Origin: MTP4 sp052056915 | GTDB taxonomy: Archaea; Halobacteriota; Methanosarcinia; Methanosarcinales; Methanosarcinaceae | Direction: 5' to 3' | DNA length: 64,000 nucleotides | Assembly: GCF_052056915.1 (NCBI RefSeq) | Contig: NZ_CP195119.1 | Location: forward strand, 1,922,001 to 1,986,000 | Shown: positions 36,260-45,080 of the stretch, piece by piece | Layout of the letters: every line of letters starts with the position of its first letter | How positions within the stretch are numbered: position 1 is the first letter of the stretch | Position numbers and translations under genes: made by a program | Notes under the pieces: generated by a model | Told to the model about the DNA's origin: nothing | The model's database searches: none | Seen by the model: only the letters and a program-made list of their open reading frames with translations

Positions 36260-37441
36260 TTAAGGGGACAGCATCACGGAATTTTTCACATTTTCGTAGT
36301 ACCCGGAAGGCGAAACCCCGGGCAGTCCGGGAAGCCGGGAATTGAAGGCATTCCAGAGGGCATCCATTTTTTCAGAAGGCGCGTTCAGGGGAATCTCGCA
36401 ACCTGTTGAGAGGATAAAACCCCTTGAAGGAGCGGCTTCCAGGCAGCTTTTCACCTCGAGCCCGATATCGGCTGCCGAACCGGGGGCAAAGACGGCAGGG
36501 TTGATGTTTCCCATAAGACAGATCCCGCTATCCGTGAAGTCACGGAGACCCTTGAAACAGCAGCGAGAGCTGCATCCGATGCATTTGTGCCTGTGGAGCC
36601 TTTTGCATTCGCTCCCGTAGGGCTTCCCGAGAGCTGCAACTTCCCCGAAGGCAAAGTTCAGGGCATCGGGTTCAAGCGCCAGTTCCAGGTCAAGGAAGGC
36701 ATGGGCTGCACAGTTGTGGGAGATTACGTACCCGTCGTTTGCTTTGATGTGCGTGTAGAGCTCTTTTGTGTAGGGCAGCATGAACTCCTCTGCCATTTGC
36801 CGGCTGAAGAGGTCGGCTGCGCTTTCCCCATTATCCACTAAAATGCCGTCTACCCCCGCCTCAAGCAGGATGTCTGCAAAAAGTGTGGAGCATTCCGTGA
36901 GCACATCGAGCAGGAAATGGACATCTTCCTCGTTTTTGAGCATCTCAACACAGAGCCTGCTCACCCCCAGCACCTGCCCTGCCAGCATAAGCGGGGAAAG
37001 CATGGCCCCCGTGATGAAAGCCTCGTCTCCGATTTCTTTTTTGAGGATTTCGATGGCTTCCACGAGATCTACGGTCCGGTCCGAACACTCAAGACTCCGG
37101 GGATTGAGCGCCCAGTAGTCCCCTGCACAGTCCAGGGCATAGCGTTCAACCTTCGGGTACCCGTTCTCCTTGATGTGTACCCTTGTCCCTAGAGCCTCAG
37201 CCTCCGTGAACAAACAGCCCCAGGGGACCATCACGTTATCGTGGTGGTACATCTCCCTTGCAAGAATTTGAGCCCGAGCAATCCCCCGGGGGGAATAATA
37301 AACATCCCTAAAGCTGACCCCCATCCGATTAAGCACTGTATTCCCGGCCCCGAACCAGAGGTAGCCGTAAGGCACCCTATCCACTTCCTTCATCTCAAGC
37401 GCATTGATAAAACGTTCCCTTGAAGTCATCTCGTAAAGCAT
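36260..37441 (-). CDS. MtaA/MtbA-like methylcobamide:CoM methyltransferase (URO-D fold), copy 2
   Basis: A paralogue of the preceding gene with the same landmarks: MTSRERFINALEMKEVDRVPYG, HHDNVMVPWGC, GYVISHNCAAHAF (HxC zinc ligands) and FILSTGCEIPLNAP. It has an extra short C-terminal tail (GLPGVSPSGYYENVKNSVM). I chose ATG 37441 because GGTGAG lies 5 nt before it; GTG 37447 and ATG 37429 are possible. This gene is upstream in the direction of transcription. Whether the two copies serve different methyl donors (methanol, amines, sulfides or methoxy compounds) cannot be told. Confidence 0.82.
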   Translation of the reverse strand: MLYEMTSRERFINALEMKEVDRVPYGYLWFGAGNTVLNRMGVSFRDVYYSPRGIARAQILAREMYHHDNVMVPWGCLFTEAEALGTRVHIKENGYPKVERYALDCAGDYWALNPRSLECSDRTVDLVEAIEILKKEIGDEAFITGAMLSPLMLAGQVLGVSRLCVEMLKNEEDVHFLLDVLTECSTLFADILLEAGVDGILVDNGESAADLFSRQMAEEFMLPYTKELYTHIKANDGYVISHNCAAHAFLDLELALEPDALNFAFGEVAALGKPYGSECKRLHRHKCIGCSSRCCFKGLRDFTDSGICLMGNINPAVFAPGSAADIGLEVKSCLEAAPSRGFILSTGCEIPLNAPSEKMDALWNAFNSRLPGLPGVSPSGYYENVKNSVMLSP

Positions 37442-37722
37442 TAACACTCACCCAACTAACAGATCAAAATAAATTAATTTCTATATAAACAATGTGGATA
37501 TATATTTACTTTCTGCACCGGAAAATCCAAAAAGTGAAAAAATCCCTCTGAAAAAAGGAATCCACGCAAACCACACCTCGTGCAGGAAATACATAAAATT
37601 AAAGGACACATACCCTACAGGTGCACTATCAGGAAAAGAATGGAATAAAAACCTGAAAGGACAAATTACAGAACAAAAAAGCTGCGAAATATTTAACTTG
37701 GCCGCCAACCCTATCTGGAAAC

Positions 37723-37974
37723 ATGAAAGAAACTTTCAAACTAACTGCAATAGTGAACAAAAAAGGGGAATCTTACGAGTCGCTCTGCCTGGAACTGGAC
37801 GTAACGAGCCGGGGAGAAACAATCGAAGAAGCAGTTACAAACCTGAAAGAAGCCGTTGAACTTTATATTGAAAACGAAAATATTGCCCTTCCAATCAAGC
37901 GCCCCTTTATGACCACTTTCGAGGTGATGGCCCAAAGTAGGAAAACGAAAAAGCAAAGAAAAGAATCACAGTAA
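37723..37974 (+). CDS. HicB-family (UPF0150) protein, orphan
   Basis: 83 residues of the HicB antitoxin-like / UPF0150 fold: FKLTAIVNKKGESYESLCLELDVTSRGETIEEAVTNLKEAVELYIE is the typical core, followed by a basic tail (SRKTKKQRKESQ). HicB usually neutralises the HicA RNase encoded next to it. I see no HicA-like frame within 1 kb on either side. It may be a solitary antitoxin or a stand-alone ligand-binding protein. A usable upstream ribosome site is not obvious. Confidence 0.75.
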   Translation: MKETFKLTAIVNKKGESYESLCLELDVTSRGETIEEAVTNLKEAVELYIENENIALPIKRPFMTTFEVMAQSRKTKKQRKESQ

Positions 37975-38055
37975 AAAAATAGAGGAATCCAGTAAAAAAT
38001 AGGGGAGTCATAATAAAAACTTGAGAAATTAAGTAAAAAAGCAGTGCAAGAAGAA

Positions 38056-38157
38056 GCCCGAGGATGAAGATCCTTTTACTGCATTCCCCAATACAGTCGT
38101 TTCGAATATATGCTCCCCCAAGCATACGGATCCGGAACAGGACCAACGCCCTCAGGC
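38056..38157 (-). ncRNA. Array RNA element 1 of 6
   Basis: The core of a putative structured RNA. The closing stem (read on the minus strand) is GCCTGAGG with CCTCGGGC (38150-38157 and 38056-38063), which has a U-G pair; read on the plus strand it would be an A-C mismatch. Inner hairpins: TATGCT/AGCATA (38109-38114 / 38121-38126) and ACTGTA/TGCAGT (38078-38097). A T-rich tail follows at its 3' end. The TATA-like AAATTATTTTAAATTAATT box is at 38223. Confidence 0.6.
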
Positions 38158-38497
38158 ATTTCTTTCTGTTTCTCAGTTTCTCCCCAATTTTCTTCCCACT
38201 TCCCAATTGAGAATTATCTCATAAATTATTTTAAATTAATTCGTTGAAAACTTTTAACGCCACAAAAAATATCTTTGCTCCAAATATTTCGAACTCTGCA
38301 TAGAAACTAATGTCGAAAAAAGGATATATTTTTCAAAAAAGTAAATCAGAAAACCAGGAGCAGAAAAGGAAAAGCAGAAAAGGAAAAGCAGAAAAGGAAA
38401 GCAGAAAAGGAAAAGCAGAAAAGGAAAAGCAGAAAAGGAAAAGCAGAAAAGGAAAGCAGAGAAAAAATAAAAAAGAAGAGGTGTACATAGAAAGAAG

Positions 38498-38607
38498 ATG
38501 CCCGAGAACGCCTCATCCTTTTTACTTTATCCCCTCATACAGCAGCTCCGGAAATCCACCCTCCCTCAAGAGTGGAATCAGGAGCAGGATTAAGCGACCC
38601 CAGGCAT
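38498..38607 (-). ncRNA. Array RNA element 2 of 6 (most diverged)
   Basis: Closing stem ATGCCTGGG with CTCGGGCAT on the minus strand. The first hairpin (minus CTGTA/TAAAG) has one mismatch, and the second is replaced by CCAC/GTGG. The conserved AAAAAGGAT box and the TATA-like block (38671) are present. Length and order match the other copies, but the copy is worn. Confidence 0.5.
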
Positions 38608-38998
38608 TTCTTCCACAATCATCATGTCTTTTTCTTTTTACTTCCCATATCCAGTATACAATAATCGTCTAAATTATTTTAAATTAATTCGTTGAAAATT
38701 TTTAATCTCATAAAAAATAATATCCCTGAAAAAGTTTCTAAACCTGCATAGAATTGTACAGGGTGCATATTTTCAATAAGATATACAGATTCCGGAAAAA
38801 CCCCTCCTTTTCAAAGAAACAGGAATCAGAAGCAGAGGTAAAGGTTGAGAAGGAGCTGATGAAGTAAACCGTAGAAAAAGAAGAGAAAGTAAACACGCAG
38901 AAAATAAGAGCCGAACAACCTGCAGGAAAAACACAACCGAAAACAGGCAAACAAAATGAAAAAAATAAAAAGACGGAGGAAAATGAAAGCAATAAGAA

Positions 38999-39102
38999 AC
39001 CCGGAAACCCCTGATCCTTTTTACTGTATCCTCGACTACAGGCACTCCGAAGATGTGCTCCCCTTAAGCACGGGTCCGAAGCAGGACCAGTAATTTCCGG
39101 GT
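38999..39102 (-). ncRNA. Array RNA element 3 of 6
   Basis: Closing stem ACCCGGAAA with TTTCCGGGT, perfect 9 bp (39094-39102 and 38999-39007). Hairpin GTGCT/AGCAC (39055-39059 / 39067-39071) and hairpin CTGTA/TACAG. Upstream block AAATTATTTTAAATTAATT at 39179. Confidence 0.6.
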
Positions 39103-39451
39103 GTTCATTTCAATAAGTTTTTTCCCTTATTCGTATTCCCATTTCACTTACCATTTCCCAATCATACAATTATACCGGAAATTATTTTAAATTAATTCGT
39201 TGGAAATTTTCAATTGTACAAAAAACTTCTCCCCTGAAAAACTTTTGAAGCCTGCATAGAATTGAACATGGAACTTATTTTTAATCAGAAACACCACGCA
39301 ATAAAAACAGAACGAACAGAAACAAACGAGAAATTACCTCATTTCCAGAGAATTCAGGCCGGAAAAGCAGGATAACAAAAGAAAATCAAAAAAGCAAAGC
39401 AGAAAACATCGAAAGAAAGAAAGAAAGAAAAGATTCGCAGCGTAAGAAAAA

Positions 39452-39555
39452 GCCCGGAAATTTCTGACCCTTGTTACTGTAGCCCCCACTACAGTCCCTC
39501 CGAAAATGTGCTTCCCTAGAGCACGGATCCGGATAAGGATCGATGATTTCCAGGT
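39452..39555 (-). ncRNA. Array RNA element 4 of 6
   Basis: Closing stem ATTTCCGGGC with ACCTGGAAAT (one U-G pair and one open end pair on the minus strand). Perfect ACTGTA/TACAGT hairpin and GTGCT/AGCAC hairpin. The 3' flank reads TTTTTCTTACG, a T-run. Nearly identical to element 5, which is 544 bp further on. Confidence 0.6.
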
Positions 39556-39995
39556 ATTTCTTTCAGCCGGTTTATTTCCCCTGTTAATTTCCCCGGTTCA
39601 CTTACCATTTCCCAATCATACAATTATACCAGAAATTATTTTAAATTAATTCATTGAAAATTTTTAATCGCAAAAAAAACTTCTCCCCTGAAAAACTTTC
39701 AAGCCCTGCATAGAATTGGACAGGAGAGTTATTTTCAACCAGAAATACAGTGCAATAAAAACAGATTCGAAAGGGGAAAAGAATCTCCTCATATTAGAAA
39801 CCCCTCCTCTGAAGCACGTAAAATCATATCGTGAAATCGAATATCTCAAGCACCCTGGAGAGCATAAGTAAAGAGAAACAGAAAATTACCTCATTTCCAG
39901 AGAATTCAGGCCGGAAAAGCAGGATAACAAAAGAAAATCAAAAAAGCAAAGCAGAAAACATCGAAAAAAAGAAAAGATTCGCAGCGTAAGAAAAA

Positions 39996-40099
39996 GCCCG
40001 GAAATTTCGGATCCTTGTTACTGTAGCCCCCACTACAGTCCCTCCGAAAATGTGCTTCCCTTAAGCACGGATCTGGATAAGGATCGATGATTTCCGGGC
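39996..40099 (-). ncRNA. Array RNA element 5 of 6
   Basis: The cleanest copy. Closing stem GCCCGGAAAT/ATTTCCGGGC, perfect 10 bp (40090-40099 and 39996-40005). Hairpins ACTGTA/TACAGT (40020-40025 / 40034-40039) and GTGCTT/AAGCAC (40052-40057 / 40063-40068). TTTTTCTTACG follows at the minus-strand 3' end. The TATA-like block at 40177 would give an RNA of about 170-180 nt. Confidence 0.65.
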
Positions 40100-40598
40100 A
40101 TTTCTTTCAACCGGTTTATTTCCCCTGTTAATTTCCCCGGTTCACTTACCATTTCCCAATCATACAATTATACCAGAAATTATTTTAAATTAATTCATTG
40201 AAAATTTTTAATCGCAAAAAAAACTTCTCCCCTGAAAAACTTTCAAGCCCTGCATAGAATTGGACAGGAGAGTTATTTTCAACCAGATATCCTGAATATA
40301 GAGGGGCTACGGAACTGGAGGAATCAGGGAAGCAGTAAATTCTTCGTCTTTCAGGTTTCCTGCAGCCACCTAAACTTTCCCCTCTACTTAATCCCCCGGG
40401 AAAACCGAATTTTATCGACATGTCAAAAAACATACCCCAAAGAAATCCCTTTTCAAAAGAAGACGGAGCAAAAAAAGATAAAAAAACGCAGTAAAAAGAA
40501 CATAAAAATGCACAATCACGCAAAAAAGGCACACAATAAAAACGCACAAGCACACAAAAAAGCATAGCAAGAGAAGTAAAAAAGCAGAGGAAGAAGAA

Positions 40599-40701
40599 GC
40601 CCGAGAACGCCACACCTTTTCACTATATCCCCCAATACAGCCGCTCCGAAGATATGCTCCCCCAAGCATAATGATACGAAGCAGGATCAGAGTCCTCAGG
40701 C
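40599..40701 (-). ncRNA. Array RNA element 6 of 6
   Basis: Closing stem GCCTGAG with CTCGGGC (U-G kept on the minus strand). Hairpin TATGCT/AGCATA (40653-40658 / 40665-40670). Hairpin minus GCTGTA/TATAGT, held by two G-U pairs that would be A-C on the plus strand. TATA-like block at 40765. The 3' tail is TTCTTCTTCC...TTTTTT. Confidence 0.6.
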
Positions 40702-40951
40702 ATTTCATTTTGTGTCTGATTTCTCCCTTATTCTCTCCCAGTCCCAATTACATAATTATATTGGAAATTATTTTAAATTAATTGATTGAAAATTTTTAAT
40801 CGCACAAAAAAGTATTCCCCTGAAAAAGTTTCGAAACCTGTATGGAATTGGACAGGACACGTATTTTCAACCTGAAACACGGACAAAGATACCTTTAGTG
40901 GCACAAAAATTAAGTACCATAAATAAGGTATAGCTAAAAGCCTTCATGCGC

Positions 40952-41024
40952 AGTCCTGTAGGGTAGTGGTCAATCCTTCGGGCCTTTGGAGCCCGGGACA
41001 GCGGTTCGAATCCGCTCAGGACTA
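40952..41024 (+). tRNA. tRNA-Gln (anticodon TTG)
   Basis: The acceptor AGTCCTG pairs with CAGGACT, discriminator A at 41024, no encoded CCA. The anticodon loop is CTTTGGA (TTG), between CGGGC and GCCCG. The T loop is TTCGAAT. The AT-rich TIR-gene island begins 9 bp downstream, a classic integration position. Confidence 0.93.
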
Positions 41025-41032
41025 TTAAAAAA

Positions 41033-43618
41033 TTATTCCAAACCAGTATTTAATTTAAAAGTTGAAATAACATGCCGTGTCGTGAGAAGAGCTTCATTTT
41101 CAGGGTCTTCTTTTAAACCTTTATTTAGGTTTTCTTCTGCTTCAGATAGGAACATTAAAGCTTGTTGCTTTAAATTCTCAGATAACGCTTTTTTAGCCTT
41201 ATCTAGTTTTATTTGTGCCATCCCACCAAAAGGAATTGGATCTCTCTGAGATAATGAGATTGCTTTTTGTAAGTACTCTTCTGCTTGGTCTAGTTCATCC
41301 TTGACTCTTAAAATATTTCCTTTGGTTGCAAAATATCCAGCGTCATCCTTGCCAATATAATTATCCAAAGTTTGTTCTGCATTATTAATTTCACCCAATC
41401 TTAGGTATACATCTGCAAGTGCAATGGTAGAATAAGCAAGTGCACGATCTTTAGATGCACTTTCAAGATGAGATTTTGCTTCTTCCAGTTTACCCATGTC
41501 TTTTAGAATCATTCCTATTCGATGATGAAGATGAGCATTTGTAGGTGACAAACGTAAAGCATCAGAGAGGATTTCCAAAGCTCTCTTTTTCTCTCCAACT
41601 CCAATGAAAATTTTTGCCGAAACACTTACAACCTCAGAATCATGAGGTGCAATATCCAACGCTTTTAAAGCTAGATTCTTAGCCTCAGTTAAATAATTAT
41701 TATCATTTGAACGTAAGTCGAATAATAAATCTGCAAGAGTAGTAAGAGGTACAACTTTTCCATAACCTCTAGCGACAGAAATCGCAGTCCTGAACGCAAT
41801 CAACGCACCGTTATAATCTTTGATTCTTCTCTTACAAACTCCTAAAGAATGATGATAACGTGAAACGTTGTGATAATCCCCAACAAGTTCTTCGAGAATT
41901 GGAATAGCTTCCTTAGATCTACCCAAACGATTTAGACATAAGGCATAATAATAATCGTAAATAGGATCGGAATATGTAATCATTTTTCTAGCGTTTTTAA
42001 GAAATTCTAATGAAGTTTTGTATTTGCGCCTCCTATAGAGTTCAATAGCAGCATCTTTGGCTTCCACAAGGTAAGCCTTTTGGATCAGTTCCGCATCAGA
42101 AAATCTACCGGCCGAAATCATATGAAAATATATCAAAGATCCATACTGAGCAAATGCAGAACTATTTTTAGGTGCATTATCCCATTCTAATTTAAACAAT
42201 TTAGCAAGCTTAAAATGCATTTCCAAAATATCATCCGAAGTTGCCATTGTTGACTTAATATACTCGCTAAGTATGGGATGAAGTTGATAATTTTCTGAAG
42301 CAGGATCTAACAACTGTTTACTTTTAATTTCACCTACAGCTTTCCATTTATCTCCACAAATTGACTTAATTTGTTTCATGTTTAAAGAACATGTAGAAAC
42401 TGCAAGCAAAATTAAAATTTCTTTTTCATTGATAGAAATTTCCATCCCAGAGAGCAAATGTTGAGCTAATTCTATTTCCATTTCACGTATTATAGCCTCA
42501 TCATCGAGTATAACATCAATTCCCTTATCAATGACCCTAGTAGCCATCAAAGAAATAACGAGGGGATAACCGCGAATTCTCAATGCTAATTTATCAATCT
42601 GAAAATCTTGGAAAGATGCAGATGGAGAAAAGCTTAAGTGATATTTTAAAGCTCTCTTTACTTCTTTATCTTCAAGACGTCCTAAAATAACCCTACCATA
42701 ATTTAGCATTTTATCTTGAAGAAATTCTGGGACATAGTGAGAAATTAATATTATATTTGGATTATCAGGCTTGCTTATTTTTGAGACATCTTCAAAAATA
42801 CGACCCAACAAATTAGTCATTGTTTGTCCTTTTAGGAGGGGATCCCTACCGGGAAGAGTTAAATTGTCAAAAATTAAATATGTTTTCTGTGAATTGATTA
42901 TCTCGGGTAACAAGATCTCGTCCCAAACCTTTTCAGGATTTTGTCCTGACTCATTGGGATCAATAAAAATACCAAAAGGTTTAGCTATTGTGGATAGTAA
43001 CCTAATTGGAGTAGATGCAAATCTAAGATCAATCCAAATAGGATGTAAATGTGGAAAAAGTATAGAATTTGCTCTCTTGACGAAGGAAGTTTTGCCGATT
43101 CCGTCTAAACCTAATATAAAAATTCCATTGTAAGCTCCAAAAGAGACCATTTCTTCGATTTTATCAAAATATTGTTGTCTATTTTGAAAATAGTCAGTAA
43201 GATTATCTTTTCCAAAAAAAACTTCCTTTGGCGTCAAATCATCTTTTAATTTTTTTAATTCATCAATTATGTAATTAATACCTTTTCTTATACATAGATA
43301 CTGGCGATGCTTTAAAAAACTAGGAAGAGAAGTTTCATCCAACCTTACAACAATAGGTCTGTATCCGATTTCATTAATCCATCGATACCTAGCAAGATCA
43401 ACCTCTTCGTTAACCCATTGAGACTTAGCGGCATTTTTACTCCAAAATAATACGAAAACACGAGAATCAGCAATTGCTTTATCAAATTTAAAAATACGCT
43501 CTCCAGCCTTCATTTCCCACTCAGAAACCCAACATAAGTCATTGCCTAATCCACTCGCAATTTTTAGAACGACTTCTTCATCTTTTGAGCTGTGACTCAA
43601 GAAGAAAAACTTGCTCAT
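41033..43618 (-). CDS. TIR-STAND NTPase-TPR protein, probable antiviral sensor
   Basis: An 861-residue modular protein. Residues 1-125 are a TIR domain (FFFLSHSSKDEEVV, then SQWVNEEVDLARY with the expected catalytic Glu), which in this family usually degrades NAD+ or makes a cyclic-ADP-ribose signal. Residues about 150-420 are a STAND/NB-ARC-like NTPase with Walker A GLDGIGKTS and Walker B TYLIFDNL. From about 500 to the end is a run of TPR-like helices (AYSTIALADVYLRLGEINNAEQ, DELDQAEEYLQKAISL). This is the layout of Avs-type or plant NLR-like defence proteins, in which the repeats sense the invader. AT-rich codon use differs from neighbours. It ends 9 bp from tRNA-Gln. Confidence 0.85.
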   Translation of the reverse strand: MSKFFFLSHSSKDEEVVLKIASGLGNDLCWVSEWEMKAGERIFKFDKAIADSRVFVLFWSKNAAKSQWVNEEVDLARYRWINEIGYRPIVVRLDETSLPSFLKHRQYLCIRKGINYIIDELKKLKDDLTPKEVFFGKDNLTDYFQNRQQYFDKIEEMVSFGAYNGIFILGLDGIGKTSFVKRANSILFPHLHPIWIDLRFASTPIRLLSTIAKPFGIFIDPNESGQNPEKVWDEILLPEIINSQKTYLIFDNLTLPGRDPLLKGQTMTNLLGRIFEDVSKISKPDNPNIILISHYVPEFLQDKMLNYGRVILGRLEDKEVKRALKYHLSFSPSASFQDFQIDKLALRIRGYPLVISLMATRVIDKGIDVILDDEAIIREMEIELAQHLLSGMEISINEKEILILLAVSTCSLNMKQIKSICGDKWKAVGEIKSKQLLDPASENYQLHPILSEYIKSTMATSDDILEMHFKLAKLFKLEWDNAPKNSSAFAQYGSLIYFHMISAGRFSDAELIQKAYLVEAKDAAIELYRRRKYKTSLEFLKNARKMITYSDPIYDYYYALCLNRLGRSKEAIPILEELVGDYHNVSRYHHSLGVCKRRIKDYNGALIAFRTAISVARGYGKVVPLTTLADLLFDLRSNDNNYLTEAKNLALKALDIAPHDSEVVSVSAKIFIGVGEKKRALEILSDALRLSPTNAHLHHRIGMILKDMGKLEEAKSHLESASKDRALAYSTIALADVYLRLGEINNAEQTLDNYIGKDDAGYFATKGNILRVKDELDQAEEYLQKAISLSQRDPIPFGGMAQIKLDKAKKALSENLKQQALMFLSEAEENLNKGLKEDPENEALLTTRHVISTFKLNTGLE

Positions 43619-44064
43619 TGAATGGATACCTCGACGTTTGGTATTTGTTTAATTTATTATAAGTGTTGCTATTTTACAAAAAATTTTGATCAATTTATAG
43701 AGGGTGAAGGAGCTTACAATAACGATTGATAAGACGACTTGGATTTACAAGTGAACAATAAGGATCTGCAGCGAAATAAACTATGCAACTCATCATTCAA
43801 TTGTAACTTCGATTGGTGATCTTGATATTGAAAATCAAAATGTCCAATCATAAATGTGCATAGTTTGTTCTGTGACGAGTTCTAAGTACGATATTGGATT
43901 GTACTTTCAATTAATATCACCCTAAAATAGTGTATTTGAAACTTAAATATGTATCGAAAATTCAGACAATATAAATGAGACTTTTGTAAACTGTAATAGT
44001 TACATTTAATTAAAGGAGAACATTCAGTATAATATAAATTTGTAGAACAGTTTGGAGACAAAAT
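43619..44064. other. Divergent promoter region of the island
   Basis: A 446-bp AT-rich gap between the divergent TIR-STAND and TIR genes. It holds structured element copy 2 (43774-43869) and AT-rich promoter-like stretches on both sides. No open frame is worth calling. Confidence 0.5.
43774..43869 (+). ncRNA. Structured element, copy 2 (in the defence island)
   Basis: A relative of the element at 25836. The outer stem is 13 bp, AATAAACTATGCA (43775-43787) with TGCATAGTTTGTT (43857-43869), including a U-G pair. Compared with copy 1, two stem pairs changed on both sides at once (G-T to A-T and C-G to A-T), and the copy-1 mismatch is paired here. Inner GATTGG (43811-43816) pairs with CCAATC (43844-43849). 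It lies about 195 bp before the TIR-SLATT-TIR operon. Confidence 0.5.
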
Positions 44065-44607
44065 ATGGGATCAAAAGTTCACAAAGTTTTTGTTAGCTAT
44101 CATAATTGTCCAGAAGACAGGGACTATAAAGAAAAATTCGAACGGATGCTCGGAGATACCATTATATCAAAATCTGTTCAAGAAGGGGATATTGATGACC
44201 AGAATATGAAAACAGAAACAGTTATGCAAAAAATAAGAGAGAACCATTTAAAGGACTCCACAGTTACCGCAGTTTTGATAGGGCCCGAAACATGGAAAAG
44301 GAAATTTGTTGATTGGGAGATTCGTGCAAGTTTAAGTGACACAAACTTTAACCCTCGGTCGGGATTGATTGGAATTCTCCTTCCAACATATCCACTTAAT
44401 TCACAAAATCAGTGTGATTCGAATACAATACCCCCTCGATTATATGATAATATATCAAATGGTTATGCTAAGATTTACAGATGGTCAACTTCCCCTATTC
44501 AGATTCAAGAATGGATTCATGAAGCATTTGAAAGAAGGGAAAAAATAAACCCAATAAACTCCAGAAAAATGTATGGCAAAAATCATAACGGTGAAAGGTG
44601 GCAATAA
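44065..44607 (+). CDS. ThsB-like TIR domain protein (MTH538/DUF1863 family)
   Basis: A 180-residue stand-alone TIR-like protein: KVFVSYHNCPEDRDYKEKF at the start (strand A and loop), VTAVLIGPETW, then VDWEIRASL with the conserved WE(I) pair, and GLIGILLP. This is the pattern of ThsB in Thoeris defence, which detects phage and produces a cyclic ADP-ribose-type signal. GGAG lies about 9 nt before the ATG. It overlaps the SLATT gene by 10 bp. AT-rich codon use. Confidence 0.8.
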   Translation: MGSKVHKVFVSYHNCPEDRDYKEKFERMLGDTIISKSVQEGDIDDQNMKTETVMQKIRENHLKDSTVTAVLIGPETWKRKFVDWEIRASLSDTNFNPRSGLIGILLPTYPLNSQNQCDSNTIPPRLYDNISNGYAKIYRWSTSPIQIQEWIHEAFERREKINPINSRKMYGKNHNGERWQ

Positions 44608-45080
44608 AAAACAAAGCAGGGTTCAAAATGGACGAGGGAAAATTCAAAAAATATTTGGAGGAGAGATACAGAGACCAAATCAATTGGTATGATAAAAAAT
44701 CATTAGATAATCAAAAAATTTACAAAAAGTTTCAATTTATATTGATAATTCTCTCGTCTTTAACCCCAGTATTAATAGTAATTGAATTTTGCCAACCAGC
44801 AAACTGGCTTTTGAAATGGAGCCCAGTTTTAACATCTGTTATCGTGGCTATTTTGACATCAGTTTTAAAATCGTTTAAATACCAAGAGAATTGGATAACT
44901 TATAGAACTACATGTGAAACATTAAAAAAAGAGTATTATTATTACGAAGCTGGGATTAATGAGTATGGGGAGGTTGAAGATAAAGAAGCTTTGTTTGTAG
45001 AAAGAGTTGAAAGGTTGATTTCTAGAGAAAATACTTTGTGGGTAGAAAGTTGTAAAGAGGACAAGAAGAGTGAGAATTGA
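44598..45080 (+). CDS. SLATT-domain (DUF4231-like) membrane protein
   Basis: 160 residues. The N-terminal helix (FKKYLEERYRDQINWYDKKSLDNQKIYKKFQ) leads into two membrane helices (FILIILSSLTPVLIVIEF and WSPVLTSVIVAILTSVLKSF), followed by ENWITYRTTCETLKKEYYYYEAG, the characteristic second half of the SLATT/DUF4231 fold. SLATT proteins are predicted pore-forming effectors in nucleotide-signal immunity. The listed start is GTG 44598, inside the upstream gene and preceded by GGTGA; ATG 44628 is an alternative. The TGA overlaps the ATG of the next gene. I infer a membrane effector triggered by its TIR neighbours. Confidence 0.8.
   Translation: MAIKNKAGFKMDEGKFKKYLEERYRDQINWYDKKSLDNQKIYKKFQFILIILSSLTPVLIVIEFCQPANWLLKWSPVLTSVIVAILTSVLKSFKYQENWITYRTTCETLKKEYYYYEAGINEYGEVEDKEALFVERVERLISRENTLWVESCKEDKKSEN

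Larger units (their letters stand above)
37975..40951. repeat. Gene-free tandem array of about 450-590-bp units
   Basis: About 3 kb without a credible gene. A conserved block recurs six times; its AAATTATTTTAAATTAATT box starts at 38223, 38671, 39179, 39633, 40177 and 40765 (spacings 448, 508, 454, 544 and 588). Each unit holds an RNA-like core (listed separately), the TATA-like box, a CTGCATAGAATTG-type block and an A/G-rich spacer. The short open frames here are lysine/glutamate-rich and not conserved between units. Confidence 0.85.

Noticed and set aside
38310..38672. Lysine/glutamate-rich frame in the RNA array
   Set aside because: It is low-complexity, not conserved between the six units and without a ribosome site.
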